Shown here: piece by piece, positions 44,159-56,381 of the stretch
Position numbering within the stretch: the first letter of the stretch is position 1
Layout: each line of letters opens with the position of its first letter
Assembly: GCA_019054805.1 (NCBI GenBank)
Contig: JAHQIY010000014.1
Span: forward strand, 930,001-994,000
Source: Brachionus manjavacas
Lineage: Eukaryota > Rotifera > Eurotatoria > Ploima > Brachionidae
Direction of reading: 5' to 3'
DNA length: 64,000 nucleotides
Notes under the pieces: generated by a model
Seen by the model: only the letters and a program-made list of their open reading frames with translations
What the model was told of the DNA's origin: nothing
The model's database searches: none
Position numbers and translations under genes: made by a program

Positions 44159-47100
44159 ATGTCATCGATTGATATACCTGAAGATTTGGATCTTTCAAAT
44201 TTGACAGATAAACGTAACATGGAATTGCCATTTTTTAACATTTCAGCTAAAAAAAATTTCAGAAAAGATTTTAATATTGGACAAGCTTTTTTTCAAAATT
44301 TTGGCATCCGAGAGCGATCTGGACTTCGAAGATAATCTAAGAATATATCTTCCGAAACTTTTGCTTAAATTAACCTCTAATGAAGAAATAGTCCGCAAAA
44401 AGGTACACATTAAAAAAAAAGTTTATAAAAAATTTAAATAAATTCAAGATTATGGAAATACTGGTCCATATAAACAAAAGGATCAAGAGCCGACCTGATG
44501 TTCAGCTACCATTAGATGATTTGCTCGAAAAGTTCAATAATCCAGAACTTTCATGTCTTACCTTTTTTGCAGTAAATTAAATTATATACTGAATTTTTAT
44601 TTTTATATTTTTTAAAATATTTTGATTAGAATTTTAGTCTAATTTACATAAAAATGAGCTTTCCGCGTCTCAGTGATTCGAACAAAGCAATTATGGTTGA
44701 AAAATTAATGAAATCTCTGGAAGGAAAGTCACAATCACATCAAGACTCGTAAAAAATTAAAAAATAAATAAAATAAAAAATTAATTAATTAAAAAAAGCA
44801 TTTTTTCTCTCATTGTTGACGGCATTCGATTTCTGGACCTGAAACCCAACGATTCAAAATGCAGAGGAAGATTTGGGTTTATTCAATCTGATAAATTGAG
44901 GAAACAGTTTTTAGACTATTTATTATACTTTCTTCTTTTGCCATATAATCAAAATAAATCGACTTCTACAAGCAATGTGCCAGCGCAGTCAGAAATTCCA
45001 GCCTGCATGAGCGATTCAATTTACAAAAGATTTAAAAACGATGTCAATATGGACAATGGTGATGAAATAGAAAAATTCAAAATTGGAATATTAAGATTTT
45101 TATCTTTTAACATATTTGAGCCTGATGAAGTTCTATTTCATTTTATTATATCGACATCAGACACTCGATACAGTGTGGTACAAATTGCCGAGATCCACAT
45201 TAAAAGAATCGTTAGTTCGGTGGAACTAAACGACCAGAGAATAGTAGACAGATTTTTTGCATTTTTCCTAGGCCACAAGGTTTCTTTTCAACAAAGTGTT
45301 CCTGATTCTAACAAAATAGAGCCCGCAAATACTCGTATTAGACTAAAACTTTTTCCTTATATTCTTCGGTCTAGAACTGCCTCAGCCACGGTGGGTCACG
45401 CTATTCAAATTGTCTTTGATAGCTTGTTTGGACCAGCCACATCAACAAATCAAAAGATAAAAATGTACGCTGTTCAGTTTGTTCATCAAATAGCTTTAAA
45501 GTGAGCTTCAAAAAAAACTAAAGATTTTTAAAATTTTAAAATTTTTGTTTTAGTTGCGAGACTGAAAAGTTGAATAAACTTGGTTCAGTGCTGATACAAG
45601 GGATGAATAAAGTGATAGCTGAGTCCAAGGATGATAGTAAGCTAAGAGGCTTGGCTTATGTTGCTGTCGGAAAACTATCCAGAAAAATTCCCAACACTAT
45701 TGCTAATGATATTTCGGTGGTACATAATTTTTTCAATGCCTTGCAAAATGAAGATGCTGATACCAAGTTAAACATCCAAGAGGCTCTGGTTTTAATGATT
45801 GAGGCTTTTAGAAATTCCAAACCTGAAGAAAAGCGTCTGTTGCTCACTCTTCTTTTTCAATATGTCGAAAATGTAAATAATGAAAATCACAAAAAAATTT
45901 TTTTTAATTTTTTTCATTTTAAGGATGTTTCTAATTGTAGATCAATGGCTGTGAAATTCGCTTTCGAAATTTTTGATCATGACGATCTTGAATCACGATA
46001 TCTACTTTTGTTAGCTTCTTCAGACAGGTAAATAAATTTTAATGATGCTTTTGTTTGGCATAAGTTAAAGCTGAAGTTTATCACTGAAATTCGAAATAAA
46101 GAATAATTTTGATCAATTATAATTAATTAAAAAGCTTTTAAATTTTTTTTTAGATTAAAATTCAATTTTTTTTTTAGATTATGTCAAATTCTGTACAAAA
46201 AACACAACCATTTGATTAAAAATTAAATAAATGTTTTCCTAGAAGTTCAAAATTAGTTCTGTGAATGAAATATAAAATAAATATAAAATATAATAGTTGC
46301 ATCAACTCTCAAAATTTTATAATGATTTGCAGAATCTATGGAAATATTTGAATTTAATTTCTACTAAAAACTAAAAAATTTTACTGAACTAATTTTGAAC
46401 TTATTTAATAATTAAAGGGAAAAAATTATTTAATTGTTAATCATCTTGTTATGCTCCTTTGGACTGAATTTAACAAAACCATATTTTTAAAAAACTATTT
46501 AATTAATGGATAAAAATTAGTTATAGTTCAGCATAAGTTGCTGAGAAGGAAATTTTTTTTATTTAGATTTTTTTTGAGCTTTTGTCTCGTTAAGGCCAAA
46601 GGTTGGAAGTTCCAATCTAGATAGATCAAATTAAATTAAATAATTAATATTCTTTCATGAAGACTAAATATCATAATAGCTGAATATCACGGAAATATCA
46701 TAAGCAAAAGTGCTGGGAATTTTTCTGGATATTTTTTCCGACAGCAACATAAGACAAACCTCTAAGCTTACTATCGTCCTTGGACTCAGCTATTACAGCT
46801 TTTTGTTTGAAAATGTCTTGAAAATTTTTTCATTATTTTCTATTTTTTTAAAGGACCATTGTTTTATAAGACATTCGTAATTTTTTATCTGGGCGATATA
46901 TTAATTGAAAATGAGAAAACAAATTTGTTTAAAAATTTAATTTATAATGATAAGATTTTTTTCCTCTATAAATAAATAAATTCTGATAAGAATTCTTAAA
47001 ATAAAAACTGCAACAAGGTTTAATCTTCAAAAATATATAATTTATATAATGAATTTAAATTTTATTTTTCAAAATTTTATGAGTCTTTTTCTTGGCCTTT

Positions 47101-50100
47101 TAATTAAAATCAATCCCAAAATACTTCAATTGCTTTTATCTTAATCATCAAAATCTGATCCTAAATAATGCACATTATTTTAAGTATTTTAAAAGAAATA
47201 ATTTATTTTTTAATTTATCTTTAAAAAGTAAAGAAGAAATTCGACAAGAAGCTGTGAAATATTTGCATCGTACACAGGACAATGAAGGCAAAGAGATAAA
47301 AATGGCCTCTTTTGAACAATGGGTCGAGTTTATATCAAGAAAAATAGATGAACGTTTGTCTGACAAGTCTAAATTATTTGTCTTGGGCACCCATACACTA
47401 CCATTTGATTTGACATGTTATCAGCAAATGTTGGTAATACTGAGACTTGCTTTATCCAACAGTGCTGGTCTTAGCGCTCAAATTATTGATGCCAAAAATC
47501 TCGAATCAGTTAAAGACGAAGCTCCTTCACTGAGCAAATTTGTACGAGAACTAAGTGAAAAAAATCTTAATTGCCTCTTCAAATATGTCAATATAATCAA
47601 AGAATATGCTTTAACAGTTGCCAATGGCCTTGGAATTTACCTGATGCTCGAAATATGCGCCATCTCTCCATTTAACATAACAAAATTTTTACATGACGAT
47701 ATTGAATGGTTTAAAGTAATTAAAAAAAATTTATTTTATTTTAAATTTTTAAATTTTTATTTACCAAGAATCAATCATTTTCAATTAATGAACAAGTTCG
47801 CATTTATTCAGCAGAATTATGGTCACTCATTTTGATTAATAATACTTTAACCAGCAACTCAATGGACTCTCACAAACAAGTCGATTTGAACAAAATTGAT
47901 TTTACACAATTTTTTACAACCATAAACACCTTGAATAAATCAATTTTAAATAATGTAAGTTTTAAAAATATTTTTTATTCAAAAAAAATAAAATAAAAAA
48001 TGGAAAATTTTTGCTAAAATTTTTTAAAATTCTTATCTCTAGGCATCTAGTTCGTTTGAGTCCAAACACGGTTGCCTGTTTTGTCTTGGTTACGCCATTG
48101 GAAAATATTACACCATCACAAGATCAAAATGTTTAGACCAAGCATCCAAACTAATCATTAAAGAAATTATTTCTAGCTTAAAAATGTTCATAGGTGAACA
48201 AAATTTGAGCATAGCTGCGATAGTGTCATTGGGAGAAATAGCCCGTAATGGAAGTTTAATATTTGACAATGGTGATGAGCTGCTAGATTTAGTTGATTTA
48301 TTGATCAAAAAAATTCAAACAACTAAAGAAACTAACAAACTAAAAGAAAAAGCGGCAACTAGTCTTGGTTTTATGTGCTTGAACGAACACATTCTCATAA
48401 ATGGGGGGGAACCACTTTTTTCATTAGAAGGCAAAAAAATCGCTTCATTCAACAAATTTGTGGCTCAAAAGCTACTTGACTCATGCCAGGCCAAACAAAT
48501 TGAATTGCACATGGCAATTGGTGAAGCATTGGTTAACGCTGTGCTTGGATCGTTGTCTGATGCAATTCAAAATCTTTGGACTAATGAAAAAGTACATCAA
48601 GCCGACATCAATGAGTCCAGCAATGAAAATATTGAATGGCTGCTGACTGAGCTGGTCAATAACTATATGCCTAATCAGAACCAGCATCTGAGACAAGCTG
48701 CTTGTCTATGGTTGCTAATTTTGGTCAAGAAAAGTTCCAATAAAAGCAAAATTATCAAAAATCACCTGGCCCAAATTCAGGACGCATTTATTCAGCGTCT
48801 GAGCGAAAGTGATGAAGTGAGTCAAGAAGTTGCTTCTAAAGGAGTCGGAGTAATCTTCGATTTGGCCGACAAGGACCACAAAAAACTGCTAGTTTCTCGC
48901 TTAGTAGACACTTTAACCGGTGGTAAAAAAAAGTCTACTACAGTCGCCACATCGGTAGATTCAGGACTTAAAATTTCAGATCAAAATGAAAAAATATTTC
49001 AATCTGATTTAAAAACACCTGAAGGTGGCAACATAAGCACTTACAAGGAATTATGCTCTCTTGCATCCGATCTTAATCGGCCAGATTTAATTTATCAATT
49101 CATGAATTTGGCACACCACAATTCCATTTGGAACACGAGACGCGGGGTCGCATTCGGTTTTGGTCAAATAGCTCAGCTATCAAGCGACCAATTACAGCCA
49201 TTTTTGTCTCACATTGTTCCAAAGTTGTTCCGCTACCAGTTCGATCCAACTCCTAGGATTCAGCAGTCAATGAGCGCTATTTGGGACTCGGTAATCAAAC
49301 AGGACAACAAAAAAATAGTCGATATGTATTTGGCGCAAATTTTGACCGAACTGGAACAAAACATGCACAATCCACTTTGGCGAGTGAGAGAGTCATGTTG
49401 TCTAGCATTGTGTGATTTGCTTAAAGGAGGCCGCAATTTGGAGTCAATCAGTGGAAAGCTGGGTCCTTTTTGGTCACTTTTGTTCAAACTAGCTGATGAT
49501 ATTAAAGAGTCTGTGCGTGTTGCGGCCGAATTGGCCCTCAAATCTCTACAAAGGGTTACCATATCCTACTCTACTTCTGTCTCAGACACTTCTGTTTGCC
49601 TTAAAACTCTAAATAGTGTTTTGCCTGTTCTGATAATGGATGGTTTGTCTTCAAATTTGGGCGAAGTAAGGAACATAAGTGTGCTGACCATTCGCGACTT
49701 GACCAAGCAAAGCTCTCTCCTATTGATAAAACCTTATCTAGTTGAATTGATAATTAATTTGTTAGAGACTCTAAGTGGCTATGAACCGCCAGATTTAAAT
49801 TATTTGAGTCTAAGACTAGGCTCCCAGGATGCTCAGGAAAAATTGGACATGGCCAGGATAAATGCGTCCAAGAATACCCCAATGCTCGAAATTATAAACA
49901 TGAATTTAGATAATTTAAATGAGGACCAGATGCTTGGTGAATTGATGCCCAGGTTAATTGAGATCATCAAAAAAGGTCTCGGTGTCAGCACCAAGGCAGG
50001 CGTTTGCCATATCATTTCTAGCTTGGTTGATCAGCAGGCATCGAAAATGAGCGCTTTTGCCGGAAAATTGCTCGCTGCATTTGTCAATTCCATGGCTAGT

Positions 50101-51737
50101 GAACAAAATAAGACTGTGATTAAATTCTATAGCAGCACAATTGGTTCTATTGCCAAAATAGCCAAGGATAGCAGCATTGAAAATTTAATTAATAAATTGC
50201 AGGAATGGTATTTTGAAAAAGATGGTAGGAGAATGAAAAAATTTAAAAAAAAAATTTTTTTTTGTATTATAATTTTATTTAGATGATGGAATTAAATTAT
50301 CATGTGGTCAAACATTGCTCTCAATAGCCCACAATAATCCTGAAATAGTGAGCAAATATTCTAAGCGAATTGTTCCGTTTGTGTTTTTTGCCATGCATCA
50401 GCAAAAAGATGAGCAAGCTAAACAATTTGGTAGTCAGCAAACTGAGTCTGTATGGAACGAGGTTTTTGAGGAAATAACATCTGGTACCGAATATGCAATT
50501 CGCGGTAATCTATGCGAAATTTTAAGCTTTATTCAACTTGGCATCGAACATCAATCATGGAAATTGAGAGCCCAGTCAGCAATTGCCATCAATACAATAA
50601 CTTCTAAGCTACAGTCAAATATAGACTTAGACAATTTGAATGAAATTTTAAAAATGTTATGCTCGGCTTTGAGCACCAGATATTGGTCTGGAAAAGAAAA
50701 AATTTTGCTTTCTGTCTCCAGTGTTTTTATCAATTGTAAATTAAAGTTAAATTTTGAGAACAAATTTGTTGATGACTTGGTCAATAGTGTCTTTAAAGAG
50801 GCTAATAAACAGGGTTCTAGTATTGATTTGAGTTATAGATTGAGTACACTGAGGTGTCTCGGAGATCTGGTACAATTTAGCTCGACTCATTTTAAAGATG
50901 TTTACTTTGAAAATTACTGGAATAATTTTATTCTCAAGTATTTTAATGAAGATTTTGAGCTATTGCTTGTTAAGGAAAAAAAGCGGGTTGAGCTACAAAG
51001 AGACTTATTTAAGAGAAAAATTTTGGCTATTTCGGAAGAAACCGAGGTTATGGTGGAAGACACAGATGATGAGAAAAAAAATGAAGATGAAAACGAAGAG
51101 GACAAAGAGTCCGCCACAGCTAATATGAATCGCAAATTGGTCCTATTGGAAAGTGTGGGAAAATGCTGGCCATATGGAACAGATATCCAAGAAAAATATT
51201 TGTATCAAATAAATATTTTATTAGCCGATAACTTGAGCAAAGAAACCTGGAATAATCAATATTTATTGATCAAGTCTTTAGAGGCCTTGTATACGAAATG
51301 GTCAAGTGAGTTTTCCGCAACTAATATCGATGATTTGATCCGGTCTATTGAGGTTAGCTCAAATTCAGTCATTAACTGTATAGCAAAGACCACTCACTCA
51401 AATTTGAAGCGAAGTGGGATCAATTTTTTGGAGATAATTATAAAAATTTTAAATTCAAGTAAAATAATTGTTTTTTTTTTCATAGAAAAAAATAAAATTT
51501 TATTTTTAATTAGATAAAGAGAACGAAAACTGGAATTACTTGATAAAAGACTCGAATGAAAAAGTTGACGAGCCTAGTTCAGAATTGATAGAGTCAATGT
51601 TAAGACATCACATTATTTACAATATTGTCGCAGATAGTCTAAGAGTTCTATTTAATGAATTTTTAATCAAAGAGACTAGCTTGGATATGAAAGAAAAGTG
51701 TAAATCTCTTTTAAAAATTATCAACACCAATTTTTAA
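44159..51737 (+). CDS. ECPAS: Proteasome adaptor and scaffold protein ECM29
   Basis: HEAT-repeat protein that binds the 26S proteasome and links it to quality control and to motors or endomembranes. Twelve exons: 44159-44213, 44263-44402, 44449-44571, 44630-44748, 44799-45500, 45554-45872, 45924-46027, 47229-47715, 47769-47954, 48043-50224, 50283-51458, 51514-51737. Total 5817 nt, 1938 aa (human 1845). Close matches: IMEILVHINKRIKSRP near the start; SRYLLLLAS; STYKELCSLASDLNRPDLIY; MWRVRES-like WRVRESCCLALCDLLKGG; LNYLSLRLGSQ; and SWKLRAQSAIAINTI. An acidic insert lies near 51030-51110. Exon 10 is 2.2 kb. Intron 7 (1.2 kb) carries an inverted copy of part of exon 6. The gene ends only 153 bp from the stop of the convergent EGF gene A. 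Confidence 0.96.
46300..46490. repeat. Diverged dispersed repeat (copy 2, ECPAS intron 7)
   Basis: Counterpart of 27585-27830: CTGAACTAATTTTGAACTT, later CTCCTTTGGACTGAATTT and AACAAAACC occur in the same order. Class unknown. Confidence 0.35.
46688..46796 (-). repeat. Inverted duplicate of ECPAS exon 6 inside ECPAS intron 7
   Basis: This 109-bp segment is the reverse complement of exon 6 bases 45612-45719 at roughly 85-90% identity by eye. Shared words include GGGAATTTTTCTGGATA, CCGACAGCAACATAAG, CTTACTATC and CCTTGGACTCAGCTAT. The transcript could fold on itself across about 1 kb. It carries no open frame of its own. Confidence 0.9.
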
Positions 51738-51890
51738 ATCGTTTTTGATCAAAAATTAACAAAAAGATATATTTTTTTTGATAAAACAAATATTTATTTT
51801 TAATTCAAATAAAGCAAATTTAAATTTGACAAACATTTTCTAAAATCTACATAGAAAACAAAACCTAATGCTTGAATAAATAACACTAAT

Positions 51891-53317
51891 TTAGTCACAA
51901 TAAGGAGGACGAAATCGGCTGGCACAAAAACATTTAGCAACGCCATTAACAACAAGACATGGCTGATTATTGTTGCATGGATTTGGTTCACAGCTAAGAG
52001 ATATGTCACATTTAAACCCGGTAAAATTAGGCAGACAAATACAATTTCCTTCATATTTATCAATTTGATTACAAGTTCCACCATTTTTACATGGTGATAG
52101 GTCACAAAAAGCTGTTCTAATGTTACAAAACGGGCCTTGGTAAGTTGGTTCACAAATGCAAGTTATTGTATTGGTAGATTCAATGTAACCACATTTTCCG
52201 TTGTTCTGGCAAGGATTAGGGATCGAAGAGGGGCAGGCGCGAATATTTACCTTCTTGGTTACAACATTCTTATTTTTTGGTAGCAAACTTAACACTGGTG
52301 CCGACTTGGTATTGAAGGTCATTTGATTTTTTTCTGTACAATAAGGGCCACTGTAACCGGAAGCACATATACAAATTCCTGAATTTTCTCCCAATTGATA
52401 ACATGAGCCTCCATTTTGACATATGCCAACATAGCACACATTTATGCTGAGAAATTTCGACATAGCTTTAGTGGTGGTGGTAGGTTGGGTTGTAGTCACC
52501 AAGTTTTCACATCTAAAACCAGTGTATTTTGGCGGGCATTCACATTTGGAAAAAATTGTGCACATACCATTGTTAAGACAGCCAGTAATTTTACATGATA
52601 AAAATGGTGTAACTTGGTACTGGCACAAATGACCACTTTTAATTTAATTTTTTATTTATTTTTCATTTTAATGAGCAATTTACCCGTATCCGGAAAGGCA
52701 TTTGCATCTAAAAGCACCATCACTTGCACTTATGCAGGCTCCACCATTTTGGCACTGACAAGGAGATCCATGATCCCTACAATCTTTGCCAGTTCGACCA
52801 GGACCACAAACACAAACATAATTTTCTGCCATGTTTACACAAACCGAATTTCCATGACATGGATTCGACGAACATGGCAATCCTGATGTATCTAGTCTAT
52901 TACAGCTCTCGCCTGTTATTCCCTTTAAAAATATTTCAATAAAAATAAAAATTAAAAATATTTTTTTTCCAACAGCTTGACAGTGGCAAATAAATGAGGT
53001 TGAGTTGTAAACTTCACAATGACCGAATCGGCACTCATTAGATCCGCAGAATGTAGGAATTTGACGTTTTTTTACATTTCTTAGATGAACTTTTTCTTGG
53101 TCTACACAAAACGCGTTTGTATCGTCTTTAGCTACACAAAGCTGACTTGAAGAGCACTTAAGCACAGAACATGGGTCTTGAATAAAATTTTACTTTTTTT
53201 TTTGTTGCTTAAGATGCTAATGGTTAGTCTACCTATAAATTCCTCTTGAAGTGGTTCTGTGTTTTGGGCGAAAATGGCATTATTTAATAAAAGAAATTTG
53301 ATAAATAGAGAGAACAT
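51891..53317 (-). CDS. Secreted EGF-repeat protein A
   Basis: Four exons on the minus strand: 53317-53233, 53176-52974, 52922-52684, 52635-51891; 1272 nt, 423 aa. A signal peptide (MFSLFIKFLLLNNAIFAQ) is followed by a Cys-rich DPCSVLKCSSSQLC module, then KKRQIPTFC, which contains a dibasic/furin-like site. A series of EGF-like modules follows, including CSSNPCHGNSVC...C.CGPGRTGKDC, CQNGGACISASDGAFRC, CQNGGSCYQ, CQNNGKCGY and CKNGGTCNQ. No transmembrane segment or GPI-type tail is seen after the last module, so secretion is likely. A short Thr-rich linker (VTTTQPTTTTK) recalls the stalk of protein B. The last two modules are clearly related to those of proteins B and C. Ligand, matrix or defence roles are all possible; none can be chosen. 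Confidence 0.88.
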
Positions 53318-53807
53318 TTTAAGATTTTTGAATCTTTGAAATAATTTTGAATTTTGGTATAGCTTTTGGTCATGATTATATTAGATTAATATTAGACTGT
53401 CTGGACATTAAGTTCATATTAACTTGAATAAATATTTATTTTCTTTAAAAATAAATCGTGTTTTTCAAATAATTAAAGAGTAATAATCCCGTGTATAAGA
53501 TTAACCTAAAGATATCGATTTATTCAGGCTATTTTTTGACAATCAAAAAATTTTTGGTATTTACTTATTTTTTTAGAATTAGAAAATTAAAAAGAAAATT
53601 ATTTTAAACCCATTATAAACGATTTATTTAATTAATTGGTTAATTTTAAACAAAAATAATTTAAATAAATAATTCTAAAATGATTTAATAAATTCTGGAA
53701 TCGAAAATTTTTTTCATGCATTAAAAATTTTAATTTATCATCGAATTGTGAACAAGGAGCTTAAGTTGGCATTTAATTTGAAAAATAAAAGATATTGAAA
53801 TGGAAAA
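53318..53807. other. AT-rich spacer between EGF genes A and B
   Basis: About 490 bp upstream of EGF gene A. No gene or repeat recognised; the open frame at 53738-54016 is a shadow of gene B. Confidence 0.5.
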
Positions 53808-55199
53808 TTATGATGAAATTTCACAAAAATCTCCAGAAAATGGGGGTCTACATAAACAAATAGTTTTATCATCGGTTTGAAAACAATTATAGGGGTCATT
53901 TTTGCAAGGATTTTTGTCAGCATCACATGGCTTTGTATCACAAGTTCTCCCTTTGTAATCAGGTGGACAAATACATTTTCCATCATATTCCTCAGTTTGT
54001 TCGCAAGTCGCTCCATTTTTACATGGATTTAAATCACAAAATTTATTTGCAATTTCGCAAAATGTTCCATTGTAAGGTAACGGACAATTACAAGTGATTG
54101 AACCAGCATCTGTATATAAACAAGTTCCTTTGTTTTGACAAATTGTATATTCAGAAGGACACGGTTTTGGCTGAAGAGTTGTAGTAGGAGTCTCGTTTGG
54201 TGTTGTGGTTATTGTGGAAGTACTTGTACTTGTGGTGGTACTTGTACTTGTACTTGTGCTTGTGGTGGTACTTGTACTTGTACTTGTGCTTGTGGTGGTA
54301 CTTGTACTTGTACTTGTGCTTGTGGTGGTACTTGTACTTGTACTTGTGCTTGTGGTGGTACTTGTACTTGTACTTGTGCTTGTGGTGGTACTTGTACTTG
54401 TACTTGTGCTTGTGGTGGTACTTGTACTTGTACTTGTGCTTGTGGTGGTACTTGTACTTGTACTTGTGCTTGTGGTGGTACTTGTACTTGTACTTGTGCT
54501 TGTGGTGGTACTTGTACTTGTACTTGTGCTTGTGGTGGTACTTGTACTTGTACTTGTGCTTGTGGTGGTACTTGTACTTGTACTTGTGCTTGTGGTGGTA
54601 CTTGTACTTGTACTTGTGCTTGTGGTGGTACTTGTACTTGTGCTTGTAGGATTATTTGAAGTGGCAATTATATTTTCACAAAATGAGCCACCATATCCTT
54701 GCGGACATTGACAAGAAGCTGTATTAGATGACGAATCAACACAAGTGCCTCCGTTTTGACATAGATTTAGCGAACAAAGTTTGGACAAAGTTATAGTCGT
54801 TGATTGAGGAAAATTTGTTGTTTGAGCAGTCGGGGCTATTTCACAAAATATTCCTGTATAGCCATTTTTGCACTCACAAATAGCCAAATTTTGTATTGAA
54901 TTTTCTATTTCTTTGCATATTCCACCATTTTTACATAATGCATTAGAGCAAATACTAACTTTAGTTGTTGTAGTCGGAGGATTTTTTGTGGTAGTTACCG
55001 GAGGTGCGATGTCACATGTTGCTCCTGTAAATCCATTTATACATGCACAATAAGCCGTATTAATTCCAAATTGAATACACTTGCCTCCATTTTGACAAGG
55101 TAGATTGGCACAAAGAGCAGAAATTTGCCTTTTATTTATATATAGGCAATTATGATTTCCAATAATGGAAATAGATAATATTAGTAAAAAAATTTTCAT
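53808..55199 (-). CDS. Secreted EGF-repeat protein B with a Thr/Ser mucin-like stalk
   Basis: A single exon of 463 aa. A signal peptide (MKIFLLILSISIIG...) is followed by YINKRQ, a dibasic site. Three EGF-like modules (ALCANLPCQNGGKC, SNALCKNGGIC, CSLNLCQNGGTC) are separated by Thr-rich linkers. A stalk of about 150 residues follows, built from TSTSTSTTTS units, a dense O-glycosylation substrate. The C-terminal half holds the block CPSEYTICQNKGTC and three further modules, with NKFCDLNPCKNGATCEQTEE closely matching protein C. The stalk is coded by 13 identical 30-bp units. The protein ends right after the last module (GDFCEISS). It is likely secreted; the stalk would hold two EGF clusters apart. 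Paralogue of genes A and C on the same strand. Confidence 0.92.
   Translation of the reverse strand: MKIFLLILSISIIGNHNCLYINKRQISALCANLPCQNGGKCIQFGINTAYCACINGFTGATCDIAPPVTTTKNPPTTTTKVSICSNALCKNGGICKEIENSIQNLAICECKNGYTGIFCEIAPTAQTTNFPQSTTITLSKLCSLNLCQNGGTCVDSSSNTASCQCPQGYGGSFCENIIATSNNPTSTSTSTTTSTSTSTSTTTSTSTSTSTTTSTSTSTSTTTSTSTSTSTTTSTSTSTSTTTSTSTSTSTTTSTSTSTSTTTSTSTSTSTTTSTSTSTSTTTSTSTSTSTTTSTSTSTSTTTSTSTSTSTTTSTSTSTSTTTSTSTSTITTTPNETPTTTLQPKPCPSEYTICQNKGTCLYTDAGSITCNCPLPYNGTFCEIANKFCDLNPCKNGATCEQTEEYDGKCICPPDYKGRTCDTKPCDADKNPCKNDPYNCFQTDDKTICLCRPPFSGDFCEISS
54221..54650. repeat. 30-bp minisatellite, 13 identical copies, coding
   Basis: The interval 54241-54630 consists of 13 identical 30-bp units (each made of CTTGTA, CTTGTACTTGTGCTTG and TGGTGGTA words), with partial units at both sides. 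The unit length is a multiple of three, so copy number changes keep gene B in frame. Neither strand has a stop in most frames, which creates several long false open frames here. Perfect identity implies very recent expansion or ongoing homogenisation. Confidence 0.97.
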
Positions 55200-56381
55200 T
55201 TCTAAAAATTAGGTATTTGAAAACTTGAAAAAATGGTCCCTAAAGAAATTTATTTATACTTAGCATTTCTCTATATTACGAAATAGAAAATGATGATTTA
55301 TTTAGCTAAATTTTTATTTATTCAATTTTGTTATATAATTTGTTTCATAAAAGCTTTGTTGAAAAATTGGTTCTAATGATTTTCAACTATAAGTCAATAT
55401 TTTGAGACATTTTTAATTTTAATTAAAATTTGATTTTATTACTTTTGAGGTGGTCTTAGGTAATTTTAAATATTTGAATTTTTTTTCAAGATTGTGACAG
55501 ATCTTATTTGCTCTTGAATAAACTAACTTATTGGATACTTAGCTATTTCCTCAGGTGTTAGTTTCGTATCAAAAAGTATTCCAAATTAATTGATTTTTAA
55601 CAAAATTTATTTTTACTGGATTGCAAATATTTAATAAACGATCCAAAGATTAATGGACAAATTTTTAATTTTGAGCACTTAAGAATCCAAAATTTTAAAC
55701 TAACTTTATCTTAAATAAATTTGTCAAAATTTTTGATTAAAAAATCTAGATTCATTATCAAGAAAATAAATATTTAAATTTAATAAAATTAATAAAAATA
55801 TTTTCAGATATTTTTTCTGTCGAAATTCCATCCGTAAAAGGTTTAATGGATTTAAAAAATGACTAAAATTTCACATTTTATGGTAAATAAAAGCTCAAAA
55901 AAACTTAAAATTTGGCAAACACTTCTGGAGTAAATTTATTTCTTGGAATAGGAGTTAGATCCATGAGATTATTGTAGGAATTTGAAGCCAACAAAAAAAT
56001 AAGTGTCTCTTTTAAAAAAAAATTATAAATTAAATACAAGAAAAAAATTAAATTGTAATAAGACTCAGCTGAATTGCTTGATCAATAAAGCACTGGAGTC
56101 AGCCAAAAGAGTCTCTGAAGTAATGCTTGGAGCATTGGCTTCTTCCCTACATCGACGAACACACCAAAGATATAAAAAACATTTGGGTCTATTCTCTCAG
56201 AAAGTTTTTCAAGAGAGGTTGCCAAGCTAAAATTGAGCAGAAGTCGATTCGTCGCAATTAGTTGAAGCTAAGATCTTGAGCTTAAATGGACTCAGTACTC
56301 TGGTCTCTTTTCACATGGAAACTCTCTTAAACCCTTGGCAGATTTCATAGCTTTGATCAGAGTTTTTTCTTAAGTAAAAAT
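55200..56381. other. Intergenic region upstream of EGF gene B
   Basis: AT-rich. A plus-strand frame at 56003-56230 ends in a more complex peptide (KALESAKRVSEVMLGALASS, then LHRRTHQRYKKHLGLFSQKV) that looks like decayed coding sequence, possibly from a transposon. No family was recognised. The same mixed composition runs on to about 56360. Confidence 0.35.

Noticed and set aside
45873-45923. Reading straight through ECPAS at 45873-45923 as coding
   Set aside because: The 51-base stretch is in frame but is Asn/Lys/Phe low complexity, has GT-AG ends and interrupts the alignment to ECM29; treated as an intron.
54241-54630. Regular repeat that could suggest a CRISPR array
   Set aside because: There are no spacers; the units are contiguous and identical, and the context is a eukaryotic coding exon.
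54135-54711. Three long plus-strand frames over the minisatellite (Cys/Thr-rich, Tyr/Leu/Trp-rich and Val/Leu-rich repeats)
   Set aside because: They are read-through of the 30-bp unit in other frames; the minus-strand frame has the signal peptide and EGF modules and is the real gene.
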